A DNA stretch of 15,839 bases from Thermodesulfobacteriota bacterium (GTDB lineage Bacteria; Desulfobacterota; Thermodesulfobacteria; Thermodesulfobacteriales; Thermodesulfobacteriaceae): assembly GCA_003641645.1 (NCBI GenBank), contig QNAZ01000005.1, forward strand, positions 1 through 15,839, in the 5' to 3' direction. The translations under genes and the position numbers were made by a program. The notes under the pieces were generated by a model. That model saw nothing but the letters and a program-made list of their open reading frames with translations, did no database searches and was not told the DNA's origin. This document shows positions 1 to 6,348 of the stretch, piece after piece (position 1 is the first letter of the stretch; every line of letters starts with the position of its first letter).

Positions 1-8
1 ACCTCCTT
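1..8 (-). promoter_or_regulatory. Ribosome binding site of a gene beyond the left edge
   Basis: Read on the minus strand, the first bases give AAGGAGGT, a near-perfect Shine-Dalgarno sequence. It lies about 35 nt downstream of the nif3-like stop codon. The start codon it serves must lie just outside the window, so a further minus-strand gene probably follows in the same operon. Its identity cannot be seen. Confidence 0.6.
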
Positions 9-42
9 TTTTAAAAGTTAAAATTTTATAAAGGATTTTATT

Positions 43-804
43 TTAAGATATTTCTATAGGGATATTATAATTTTTTAAAAAATCTTGAATTTTATTTTTA
101 AGAAAAGGTAATACAAAACTTTCAGAAATTCCATGATCTATAATAATGAAATTAAAACCTTCTTCATAAGCATCCATAGCAATGTGATATTTTACATCAG
201 AAGTTATTAAAGTATTAATTTTAAGTTTTTTTAATTCATCTTTTAAAAAAGCTCCTGATCCACCACAAAAACCAAAAGAATCAACCGAAGTTTCTAAATC
301 TCCAACCACCATAACCCAGCTATTAATAAGTTTGCCAATTTTTTTAGCTAAATCTTGCAGTTTAATAGATTTTTTTAAGTATACAACCCTTCCTAAGCCA
401 AATTTTTCATTTTTTTCTTTGAGAATAAAATCAGAACTTTTAAGGTTAAGAGCTTTAATGAAAGCTTCAGAAACCCCATCAGATACTTTATCAAGCGGGG
501 TATGCCAAGAGATTAAGTTTAAATCGTATTTTATAAAAGAATAAATTAAATTACCTTTAATATCATCTTTTATAATATTTGTAATAGGTTTATAAATAAG
601 AGGATGATGGCTTATAATAAGATTGAGATTTCTTTCTAAAGCATAAGAAATTACATCTTTTGATACATCTATGGTTAAAAGAATACCTGAAACTGGATTA
701 AATAAAGAACCTATTTGTAATCCGCTATTATCTTGTGGTTCAGCTATTTGAAGAGGTGCAATAGTTTCTAAAAAATTATAAAAATCTTTTACTAAAAGAG
801 ACAT
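43..804 (-). CDS. Nif3-like dinuclear metal center protein (YbgI/YqfO family)
   Basis: A 253-residue protein of the NIF3/YbgI/YqfO family, which forms toroidal hexamers carrying a dinuclear metal site in each subunit. The biochemical role is unsettled; GTP cyclohydrolase I type 2 is a common but weakly supported label. Visible metal-ligand motifs are SHHP (His66, His67), WHTPLD (His101, Asp105) and, near the C-terminus, DHGISES (His224, Glu228), in the family order. Length fits the short form without the inserted YqfO middle domain. The ATG at 804 lies only 12 nt from the 3' end of the upstream CAU tRNA gene and has no Shine-Dalgarno sequence, so the mRNA would be nearly leaderless after tRNA 3' processing. 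It is probably transcribed from the tRNA promoter at 909-938. Confidence 0.9.
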   Translation of the reverse strand: MSLLVKDFYNFLETIAPLQIAEPQDNSGLQIGSLFNPVSGILLTIDVSKDVISYALERNLNLIISHHPLIYKPITNIIKDDIKGNLIYSFIKYDLNLISWHTPLDKVSDGVSEAFIKALNLKSSDFILKEKNEKFGLGRVVYLKKSIKLQDLAKKIGKLINSWVMVVGDLETSVDSFGFCGGSGAFLKDELKKLKINTLITSDVKYHIAMDAYEEGFNFIIIDHGISESFVLPFLKNKIQDFLKNYNIPIEIS

Positions 805-816
805 ATATTTTATTAG

Positions 817-890
817 TGGGCCCGCCAGGATTCGAACCTGGGACCTTCCGGTTATGAGCCGGTGGCTCTAACCAGCTGAGCTACGGGCCC
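817..890 (-). tRNA. tRNA with CAU anticodon (tRNA-Ile2 or elongator tRNA-Met)
   Basis: A 74-nt cloverleaf with a perfect 7-bp acceptor stem (GGGCCCG/CGGGCCC), D arm, anticodon loop CTCATAA, TTCGAAT T-loop and A73. The 1-72 pair is G-C, so it is not the initiator. The acceptor has C4-G69 and C5-G68, pairs known as TilS determinants in E. coli tRNA-Ile2, and a GGGCC opening common in tRNA-Ile. Lysidine-modified tRNA-Ile(CAU) is therefore at least as likely as elongator Met. Position 27-43 of the anticodon stem is an A-A mismatch. CCA is not encoded (CTA follows A73). Confidence 0.93.
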
Positions 891-908
891 ATTCTACTTT
901 CCAAACAT

Positions 909-938
909 ATAAAATAATTAATTTTTAACTTTTGTCAA
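909..938 (-). promoter_or_regulatory. Promoter of the CAU tRNA and nif3-like gene
   Basis: On the minus strand, a perfect -35 TTGACA (933-938) is followed after 18 nt by TTTTAT (909-914), a 4/6 match to the -10 consensus. This would start transcription about 10 nt before the tRNA 5' end. It begins only a few bases beyond the stop codon of the Fur-family gene. Confidence 0.55.
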
Positions 939-945
939 GTAAACA

Positions 946-1365
946 TTATCTTTTTCCCCTTTTATTCTTACACTCTGGACAAAATCCATAAAAAATAACT
1001 TGAAATTCAGTAAGTTCATAATCTTTTAATTCCTTAGGAATAGTTATATTTTGATTATTTTCAATGTCTATAATCTTTTTACAACCTTTGCAAAAAAAAT
1101 GATGATGTGGATGAGTAAAAGCATCAAATCTTTTTTTATTACTTTCAATATTGATTTCTTTTACTAAACCTTTTTCTACAAGCACTTCTAAAGTATTATA
1201 AACTGTAGCAAAAGACATACTTGGAAAATGTGGTTTTAAGGCATTATAAATATCTTCAGCTGAAGGATGAGATCTATTATTTTCCAAATATTCTAAAATA
1301 GCTAATCTTTGAGGGGTCAATTTTAATCCCAAGCTTTTATAAAACTTTAATTTTGCTTCATTCAT
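946..1365 (-). CDS. Fur-family transcriptional regulator, PerR-like
   Basis: A 139-residue metal-dependent repressor: an N-terminal winged helix (about 1-80, recognition helix near SFATVYNTLEVL) and a C-terminal dimerisation and metal domain. A structural zinc site is visible as Cys92/Cys95 and Cys129/Cys132. Aligned with B. subtilis PerR, the regulatory ligands His33, Asp81, His87, His89 and Asp100 are all present, including the Asp equivalent to PerR Asp104. This favours a peroxide sensor over an iron-sensing Fur, but it is inference from residues. The start ATG follows AGGAGG by 9 nt. It is probably last in a tRNA-Lys-tRNA-Glu-queC-ykgJ transcript, 46 nt after ykgJ. No clear Fur or Per box was seen upstream. 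Confidence 0.88.
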   Translation of the reverse strand: MNEAKLKFYKSLGLKLTPQRLAILEYLENNRSHPSAEDIYNALKPHFPSMSFATVYNTLEVLVEKGLVKEINIESNKKRFDAFTHPHHHFFCKGCKKIIDIENNQNITIPKELKDYELTEFQVIFYGFCPECKNKRGKR

Positions 1366-1411
1366 TATATCAGTCCTCCTTAAAGTTTTGTTATGATTTT
1401 AAAATATTTTT

Positions 1412-1783
1412 TTATTTATGCAACTTTTTAATAGATTTTAATTCTTCCCAAGTTATATTTTTTAAACCTTCACAGGTATTTTGAATAATTTTAAAACTTT
1501 CTATATCCTCAAAAATAATAGGAACTAAAGGCCATTGTTTACACATTTCAGGTTTTACTGGGTGAATCTTGCAAATCCTTTCTTTTTTATCAAAAAAAAT
1601 ACAATAACCATCTTTAACTTTCATTTCTATCCTATTTCCTTTTTTAATTGTATATTTTTTCAAAAAATCTGATTTTGAAAGATTAAGAAATTTAGCAATT
1701 CTTAAAATTTCTTCTTCAGAAAGACTTATTGTGCTTTCACCTTTACAGCAAAATCCACATCTTTTACATTCAAATACTTTCAT
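1412..1783 (-). CDS. YkgJ-family cysteine cluster protein (UPF0153)
   Basis: A 123-residue protein with the family's cysteine signature: Cys6, Cys9, Cys12 and Cys13 at the N-terminus (CKRCGFCC), then Cys61, Cys71 and Cys81 around an ICKIHPVKPEMC motif, and Cys104. The family is predicted to bind zinc or an Fe-S cluster; its function is not established. It has no signal peptide or membrane segment. Its ATG overlaps the end of queC by 14 nt in another frame, so the two are translationally coupled. A weak AGGA lies 11 nt upstream inside queC. Confidence 0.85.
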   Translation of the reverse strand: MKVFECKRCGFCCKGESTISLSEEEILRIAKFLNLSKSDFLKKYTIKKGNRIEMKVKDGYCIFFDKKERICKIHPVKPEMCKQWPLVPIIFEDIESFKIIQNTCEGLKNITWEELKSIKKLHK

Positions 1784-2438
1784 AGGAAATAGGATCCTGT
1801 ATACCAGCTTCTTTAAAAGCTTTTAGTCTAAGTTTACAGGACTCACATTTTCCACAGGCTTTTTCATTGCCTTTATAACATGACCAAGTTAAATGAAAAG
1901 GTGTCCCTAATTTTATTCCTAATTCAACTATTTCCTTTTTGGAAAGTTTTATCACAGGGGTTTCTATTTTGATTTGGGTTTCTGGTTTAGTTCCTATATT
2001 AATAGCTTGATTTAAAACTTTTATGAATTCTTCTTTACAATCAGGATATCCTGAAAAATCAATTTCATTTACTCCTATAAATATTTTTTTAGCTCCTATT
2101 ACTTCAGCCCAAGCTGCAGCAATACTTAAAAAAATTCCATTTCTAAAAGGAACATAAGTAGAAGGAATTCCTTCTACCGGTTGTTCTGGAATTTCAAGCT
2201 CATCAGAAGTAAGACTTGAACCTCCGAAGGTTTTTAAAAAAGGAAGATAAACAATATGAAATTTTTCAGGTTTAAAGAATTCTACCAATTTATGGAAGCA
2301 TTCTAATTCTTTTTTTTGAGCTTTTTGTCCATACTGAAAGTGTAGAAAGGCTAAGCGATATTTTTGAGAAGCAACACTTGCACATACTGTGCTATCTATT
2401 CCAGAACTTAAAAGAACTACTACAAGATCTTTAGACAT
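1770..2438 (-). CDS. queC: 7-cyano-7-deazaguanine synthase QueC
   Basis: Converts 7-carboxy-7-deazaguanine, ATP and ammonia to preQ0, the precursor of queuosine in tRNA. The 222-residue protein (ATG start) has an N-terminal PP-loop (residues 11-17, SSGIDST), the VPFRNGIF segment (96-103), YPDC (131-134) and the C-terminal zinc cysteines Cys187, Cys195, Cys198 and Cys201. The PP-loop reads SSGxDS where QueC normally has SGGxDS. I chose the ATG at 2438 over a TTG three codons upstream because it fits family N-termini; a weak GAAG precedes it. It lies 30 nt after tRNA-Glu and has no visible promoter of its own, so it probably shares the tRNA-Lys/tRNA-Glu transcript. No queD, queE or queF is in view. 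Confidence 0.93.
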   Translation of the reverse strand: MSKDLVVVLLSSGIDSTVCASVASQKYRLAFLHFQYGQKAQKKELECFHKLVEFFKPEKFHIVYLPFLKTFGGSSLTSDELEIPEQPVEGIPSTYVPFRNGIFLSIAAAWAEVIGAKKIFIGVNEIDFSGYPDCKEEFIKVLNQAINIGTKPETQIKIETPVIKLSKKEIVELGIKLGTPFHLTWSCYKGNEKACGKCESCKLRLKAFKEAGIQDPISYESI

Positions 2439-2468
2439 ATACTTCAAAATTTTTTAAAACTTAAAAAA

Positions 2469-2543
2469 CGCCCCCAAGGGGATTTGAACCCCTGTCGCCG
2501 GCGTGAAAGGCCGGTGTCCTGGACCTGGCTAGACGATGGGGGC
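2469..2543 (-). tRNA. tRNA-Glu (UUC anticodon)
   Basis: A 75-nt cloverleaf with acceptor stem GCCCCCA/TGGGGGC, anticodon loop CTTTCAC on a CCGGC/GCCGG stem, T-loop TTCAAAT and discriminator G73. CCA is not encoded (TTT follows). It lies 24 nt downstream of tRNA-Lys with no promoter between them, so the two are co-transcribed. Confidence 0.97.
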
Positions 2544-2567
2544 AATTTATTAACTTATATTTAAATA

Positions 2568-2641
2568 TGGGCCGGGTAGGATTCGAACCTACGACTCCCA
2601 GCTTAAAAGGCTGGTACTCTGCCAGGCTGAGTTACCGGCCC
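2568..2641 (-). tRNA. tRNA-Lys (UUU anticodon)
   Basis: A 74-nt cloverleaf with acceptor stem GGGCCGG/CCGGCCC, anticodon loop CTTTTAA on a CCAGC/GCTGG stem, T-loop TTCGAAT and A73. CCA is not encoded. It is first in the tRNA-Lys-tRNA-Glu-queC transcript. The reading frame of the decayed mobB-like gene upstream runs open into this tRNA as far as 2603. Confidence 0.97.
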
Positions 2642-3075
2642 ATACTTTAAATCGTGTTTAAAATATAACCTAAATCCTTTCTTTGTCAAGTTATTAGGTA
2701 ACTTAATTTTAACTTCTAACTCATCAATTTCTTCAGGGATACCTTTAAGTGCTTTTTTATTTACTTTTAATAAAACTTTTATTTGATGTATTTTAATTAA
2801 TTCTTCAATACATTTTATCAATTCGTTTTTCTTATCAAAAGAAAAAAATTTCTCTTCAGGATATAAACTTTCTCATTTTCTTTTATTTTCTGCAGAAATA
2901 CCTGCTTCTCTGTAAAGTCAAGTATCTTTCTTAGGTATATCAGTTAAAACATCTTTTTCTTTAGAAGATTTTATTACTACAATTTTATAACCTTTTTTCT
3001 TAAAATTTCATATAAAGAAAGAGCAGAATTGTTTTTCCTGCATTATAATACCCTGAAATTGCTAAAAAAGGGCAT
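2642..3075 (-). pseudogene. Decayed mobB-like gene (MGD biosynthesis adapter, P-loop)
   Basis: Fills the apparently empty gap after the UPF0173 gene. Pieced together across frames, it gives an N-terminus like MPFLAIS, a Walker A motif GYYNAGKT (3030-3053), KKKGYKIVVIKSS, DIPKKDT, a stop, then LYREAG. These features and their order match MobB, which assists molybdenum cofactor guanylylation. Damage: the ATG (3073-3075) is out of frame with the P-loop unless one T is removed from a T6 run (3064-3069). A second +1 shift is needed at a T4 run (3002-3005). In-frame TGA codons lie at 2918-2920, where many MobB proteins have an aromatic residue (KDSW/KDSY), and at 2873-2875. The family's EGFK segment is not recognisable. 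The tail frame runs open into tRNA-Lys, so the true 3' end is unclear. The tail also contains the tRNA-Lys promoter. Confidence 0.65.
2662..2689 (-). promoter_or_regulatory. Promoter of tRNA-Lys, tRNA-Glu and queC
   Basis: Minus-strand -35 TTGACA (2684-2689), 16-nt spacer, -10 TATATT (2662-2667), with the tRNA 5' end 20 nt further on. This is the strongest promoter match in the window and lies inside the tail of the mobB remnant. Confidence 0.75.
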
Positions 3076-3081
3076 AATAAA

Positions 3082-3768
3082 TTATAAACTGATTTCTTCA
3101 CCAGGATTTAGAGAGATAACAGTTACAGAAATACCATAATTTTTGAGTTCTTTTTCAAAACTTTCTACATCTCCTGTAAGAATTGGAAAGGTAGCATAAT
3201 GCATAGGAATTACAATTTCAGGTTTCAAAAGTTCACAAGCTTTAGCTGCTTGTTTAGGTCCCATTACATAATGATCACCTATAGGAAGAAAGGCTATTTT
3301 AGGAGAATAAAGCTCTCCAATTAATTTCATATCATAAAATAATCCAGTATCTCCTGCATGATAAATAGAAATATCATTCTCCAAGGTAATTATAAATCCA
3401 CAGGCATTTCCTCCATAATTTCCATCAGGAAAGGAAGAACTGTGTAAAGCAGGGACCATAGTAAATTTTAAATTATTAACTTTATAAGTTCCTCCTATAT
3501 TCATGCCTGTTACTTTTGGAATTCCATGTTTAAGTAGATATTGCTGAATTTCATGAATAGCAATAACTTCAGTAATTGCAGTTCTTGCAAGTTTAAGAAC
3601 GTCTCCTAAATGATCTCCGTGAGCATGAGTTATTAAAATAAAATCATAAGGACCAAGATCAACAATTTTAGGTGCTAAGGGATTACTAATCCAAGGATCT
3701 ATAAGAATCTTTTTACCTTCTTCAGTAACAATTTTAAAACAAGAATGACCATAAAAAGTGATTTTCAT
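3082..3768 (-). CDS. UPF0173 metal-dependent hydrolase (metallo-beta-lactamase fold)
   Basis: A 228-residue MBL-fold protein of the UPF0173 family; substrate unknown. It opens MKITFYGHSCF as family members do, and has the metal-binding HxHxDH motif as HAHGDH (residues 48-53), an HAGDTG motif mid-protein and a late PMHYATFP segment with another likely metal-ligand His. I chose the ATG at 3768: AAGGA lies 8 nt upstream and the protein then matches the family N-terminus. An upstream TTG would add eight residues and sit against the tRNA. The gene starts 25 nt after tRNA-Gly and probably shares its promoter. The mobB remnant begins 6 nt after its stop, so they once formed an operon. Confidence 0.88.
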   Translation of the reverse strand: MKITFYGHSCFKIVTEEGKKILIDPWISNPLAPKIVDLGPYDFILITHAHGDHLGDVLKLARTAITEVIAIHEIQQYLLKHGIPKVTGMNIGGTYKVNNLKFTMVPALHSSSFPDGNYGGNACGFIITLENDISIYHAGDTGLFYDMKLIGELYSPKIAFLPIGDHYVMGPKQAAKACELLKPEIVIPMHYATFPILTGDVESFEKELKNYGISVTVISLNPGEEISL

Positions 3769-3793
3769 TTTAAAAATCCTTAAAAATTTCAAA

Positions 3794-3867
3794 AGCGGGC
3801 GACGGGATTCGAACCCGCGACCTACAGCATGGCAAGCTGTCGCTCTACCAGGCTGAGCTACGCCCGC
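3794..3867 (-). tRNA. tRNA-Gly (GCC anticodon)
   Basis: A 74-nt cloverleaf with acceptor stem GCGGGCG/CGCCCGC, anticodon loop TTGCCAT on an ACAGC/GCTGT stem, T-loop TTCGAAT and discriminator T73, as usual for bacterial tRNA-Gly. CCA is not encoded (TTT follows). Confidence 0.97.
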
Positions 3868-3881
3868 GGATTATATTAAAT

Positions 3882-3909
3882 AATATAACTTAAATTTTAG
3901 AAGCGTCAA
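3882..3909 (-). promoter_or_regulatory. Promoter of tRNA-Gly and UPF0173 gene
   Basis: Minus-strand -35 TTGACG (3904-3909), 16-nt spacer, -10 TATATT (3882-3887), 14 nt before the tRNA 5' end. The spacing and -10 are identical to those of the tRNA-Lys promoter. The -35 begins 4 nt after the porB stop codon. Confidence 0.7.
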
Positions 3910-3913
3910 GAAA

Positions 3914-4867
3914 TTACGATTCCACTCCAAAACACTCACAAAGCTTAACTAACTTTTCATATTCTTCATCTACACGCTTTTTAATATATTCTATTTGCTC
4001 TGGTGTAAGATGTCTAAATCTTCTTTGGAGTTTAAAATATTCTTCTATAGGTTTTGGTTTATCAATTTTTCTATTAAGAATATATTTTCCATCTATTACT
4101 TCATAAAGAGGAAAAATACGGGTTTCAACAGCTAATTTAGCTGTTAAAATACTATCTTCACTTTTACATCCCCAACCTGTAGGACAAGGAGATAATACAT
4201 GAATAAAACCTGGTCCATTTACTAAAGATGCTTTTTTAACTTTATTCATAAGATCAATAGGAAAAGCAGGACTTGCTGTTGCTGCATAAGGAATATTATG
4301 AGCAACTACAATACCCATAAGGTTTTTTTTCCAAGTAATTTGTCCTTTTATAACTTTTCCTGCAGGACTTGTAGTTGTATGAGCACCATAAGGAGTTGCA
4401 GCAGATCTTTGAACACCTGTATTCATATAAGCTTCATTATCAAGACAAATATAAATGAAATCGTGTCCCCTTTCTAAAGCTCCAGAAAGAAATTGAAGAC
4501 CTATATCAAAAGTTGCTCCATCTCCTGCAAAAACAACTACATTTATTTTTTGTTTTTTAGAAATTTTACCTTTTCTTTTTAAAACTTTAATAGCAGCTTC
4601 AATTCCTGAAGCAACAGAGGCTGCATTTTCAAAAGCTGCATGAATCCATGGAATTTTCCAAGAAGTATAAGGAAAAGGAGTTGAAATAATTTCAATACAC
4701 CCAGTAGTTGAAACTGCAATAGTATTTGGACCAAGAGCTTTTAAAGCTAATTTAACAGGTAAAACAGTTCCACATCCTTGACAAGCTCTATGACCAGGAG
4801 CAAATCCTTCAAACTCAGGTAAATTTTTTAAATTAAAACCTTTAAATTTTTTTAATTCTGCTCTCAT
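3914..4867 (-). CDS. porB: Pyruvate:ferredoxin oxidoreductase beta subunit (TPP-binding)
   Basis: The thiamine-diphosphate-binding beta subunit of a 2-oxoacid:ferredoxin oxidoreductase, most likely for pyruvate; it oxidatively decarboxylates the 2-oxoacid to acyl-CoA and passes electrons through an Fe-S cluster. The 317 residues contain CQGCG (Cys29, Cys32), Cys57 in a TTGC motif, the TPP motif from GDG (115-117) to NEAYMN (144-149), and distal Cys228 and Cys234, giving enough cysteines for the 4Fe-4S cluster. I chose the ATG at 4867: AAGGAG lies 7 nt upstream and the gene then starts 4 nt after porA. The longer frame from 4897 would overlap porA by 26 nt. It is last in the porC-D-A-B operon. 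VOR or another 2-oxoacid specificity cannot be excluded. Confidence 0.92.
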   Translation of the reverse strand: MRAELKKFKGFNLKNLPEFEGFAPGHRACQGCGTVLPVKLALKALGPNTIAVSTTGCIEIISTPFPYTSWKIPWIHAAFENAASVASGIEAAIKVLKRKGKISKKQKINVVVFAGDGATFDIGLQFLSGALERGHDFIYICLDNEAYMNTGVQRSAATPYGAHTTTSPAGKVIKGQITWKKNLMGIVVAHNIPYAATASPAFPIDLMNKVKKASLVNGPGFIHVLSPCPTGWGCKSEDSILTAKLAVETRIFPLYEVIDGKYILNRKIDKPKPIEEYFKLQRRFRHLTPEQIEYIKKRVDEEYEKLVKLCECFGVES

Positions 4868-4871
4868 AGCT

Positions 4872-6041
4872 TTACTCCTTTGCTCCATAAATTTCATAAG
4901 AGAATTTAGGTTTTTTACTTATTGCTTCATAAGTTTTTTCAAAAAATTCTATAAAATCTTCTACTGTTACATCTCTTCCAGAAAGACCAGCTATAAAATT
5001 GATTATTTTAGGTCTTTTATTAGATTGATAAAGAGCTGAACGAACCTCAATTCCCACTGGGCCTCCAGTTGAACCATGACTTACAGCTCTATCAATTACC
5101 CCTATAGCCTTAACTTTACCTATAGCCCGAATGAAATCCTTCATAGGAAAGGGTCTCCAGAGCCTAAATCTTAAAAGCCCAACTTTTTTTCTCTTTTTTC
5201 TCAATAAATCAACAGCATTCATAGCTGTTTCTGCAAGACTTCCCATAATTATAAGAGCTATTTCTGCATCTTCCATCTTATAAGTTTCAACTGGTTGATA
5301 CTTTCTTCCTGTAAGCTTTTCAAACTCTTTCCAAGCATTTACTATAATTCTATAAGAAGCTTTTAAAGCTTCATCTTGAGCTTTTTTAGCCTCGGTATAT
5401 ATTTCTGGAATTCCTATAGCTCCCATAGTAATAGGCTTTTTAGGATCTAATTTATATTTCATACGAAGAGGAGGGACATACTTATCAACTAATTTTTGAT
5501 CTAAAAATTCTATAGGTTCTATTACATGTGAAAGAGTAAAACCATCTATATTTACTGCTACAGGAAGTAAGGCTTTTTCAGCAACTTTATAAGCATGATA
5601 AATCAAATCCACAGCTTCTTGACCATTTTCAGCAAAAGTTTGAATCCATCCTGAATCTCTCATAGTCATTACATCAGAATGATCATTCCAAATACTGATA
5701 GGAGCAGAAATAGAACGATTAGCAATAACCATAACAATAGGAAGTCTAAAAGCAGAAGCAATAAAAAGATTTTCATACATTAAAAGTAGTCCCTGAGCAG
5801 CTGTTGAAGTAAAAGTTCTTGCACCTGTTGCAGCAGCACCAATACAAGCACTCATAGCTGCATGTTCGGATTCAACCGGCATATATTCAGCATCAAGCTC
5901 ACCGTTATTTACAAGTTCTGCCAAATGCTCAACAATGTGAGTTTGAGGAGTAATAGGATAAGCTGAAATTACGTCTACTTTACATTGAGCAACTGCATCA
6001 GCTATAGCAATAGATACTTCTTTAGCAACTTTTTTCCCCAT
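4872..6041 (-). CDS. porA: Pyruvate:ferredoxin oxidoreductase alpha subunit
   Basis: A 389-residue alpha subunit combining the pyrimidine-binding TPP half-domain and a transketolase C-terminal-like domain. Motifs: AYPITPQT near residue 28, PVESEHAAMSACIGAAATGAR, then TSTAAQGLLLMYE, and late LRFRLWRPFP and VIDRAVSHGSTGGP segments, all typical of the PFOR alpha chain. The 389 residues fit the separate-subunit form. Its GGAGG Shine-Dalgarno lies in the last codons of porD (Glu-Glu-Ala) and its ATG follows the porD stop by 2 nt, so translation is coupled. Confidence 0.94.
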   Translation of the reverse strand: MGKKVAKEVSIAIADAVAQCKVDVISAYPITPQTHIVEHLAELVNNGELDAEYMPVESEHAAMSACIGAAATGARTFTSTAAQGLLLMYENLFIASAFRLPIVMVIANRSISAPISIWNDHSDVMTMRDSGWIQTFAENGQEAVDLIYHAYKVAEKALLPVAVNIDGFTLSHVIEPIEFLDQKLVDKYVPPLRMKYKLDPKKPITMGAIGIPEIYTEAKKAQDEALKASYRIIVNAWKEFEKLTGRKYQPVETYKMEDAEIALIIMGSLAETAMNAVDLLRKKRKKVGLLRFRLWRPFPMKDFIRAIGKVKAIGVIDRAVSHGSTGGPVGIEVRSALYQSNKRPKIINFIAGLSGRDVTVEDFIEFFEKTYEAISKKPKFSYEIYGAKE

Positions 6042-6043
6042 TT

Positions 6044-6337
6044 TTAAGCCTCCTCTAAAACCATTGTAATAGCACCTTTAGGACAGTGTTTAGCACAAAC
6101 TCCACAACCTTTACAATAATATAAATCAGGAATAAAATATCCATCCTTATCTTTTTTATAACAAAGATCAGGACAAAGTGTATAGCATATTCCACATTTT
6201 ATACACTTTTCTTTATCCAAAACAGGTTTATAAGCTCTCCAATCACCTGTTTTAAACTTAACAGAATTCCCTGGTTCTAAAATGAACATACCAGGAGCTA
6301 ATTCTTTCCAACTAACTAATCCTTGATCTTTTGGCAT
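6044..6337 (-). CDS. porD: Pyruvate:ferredoxin oxidoreductase delta subunit (2x[4Fe-4S])
   Basis: A 97-residue ferredoxin-like electron-transfer subunit with two full 4Fe-4S motifs: Cys45/48/51/55 (CIKCGICYTLCP) and Cys75/78/81/85 (CKGCGVCAKHCP). A roughly 40-residue N-terminal extension precedes them, as is usual for PorD. AAAGGAG lies just upstream of the ATG, and the gene starts 11 nt after porC. It relays electrons from the catalytic alpha-beta pair to external ferredoxin. Confidence 0.94.
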   Translation of the reverse strand: MPKDQGLVSWKELAPGMFILEPGNSVKFKTGDWRAYKPVLDKEKCIKCGICYTLCPDLCYKKDKDGYFIPDLYYCKGCGVCAKHCPKGAITMVLEEA

Positions 6338-6348
6338 AGCTAACTCCT

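Noticed and set aside
332..544. 70-codon plus-strand reading frame
   Set aside because: Antisense to the well-supported nif3-like gene, with no similarity or ribosome binding site.
1366..1411. Fur/PerR operator upstream of the regulator
   Set aside because: The gap is AT-rich with loose palindromes, but no convincing match to a Fur or Per box.
2603..2821. 72-codon minus-strand reading frame starting at TTG
   Set aside because: It is the tail of the mobB remnant; its last 13 codons are the tRNA-Lys gene, and it has no start signal of its own.
2873..2920. UGA read as Trp or selenocysteine in this genome
   Set aside because: fabG, queC and the M24 gene end in TGA, the remnant also has frameshifts, and I see no SECIS-like hairpin; decay is simpler.
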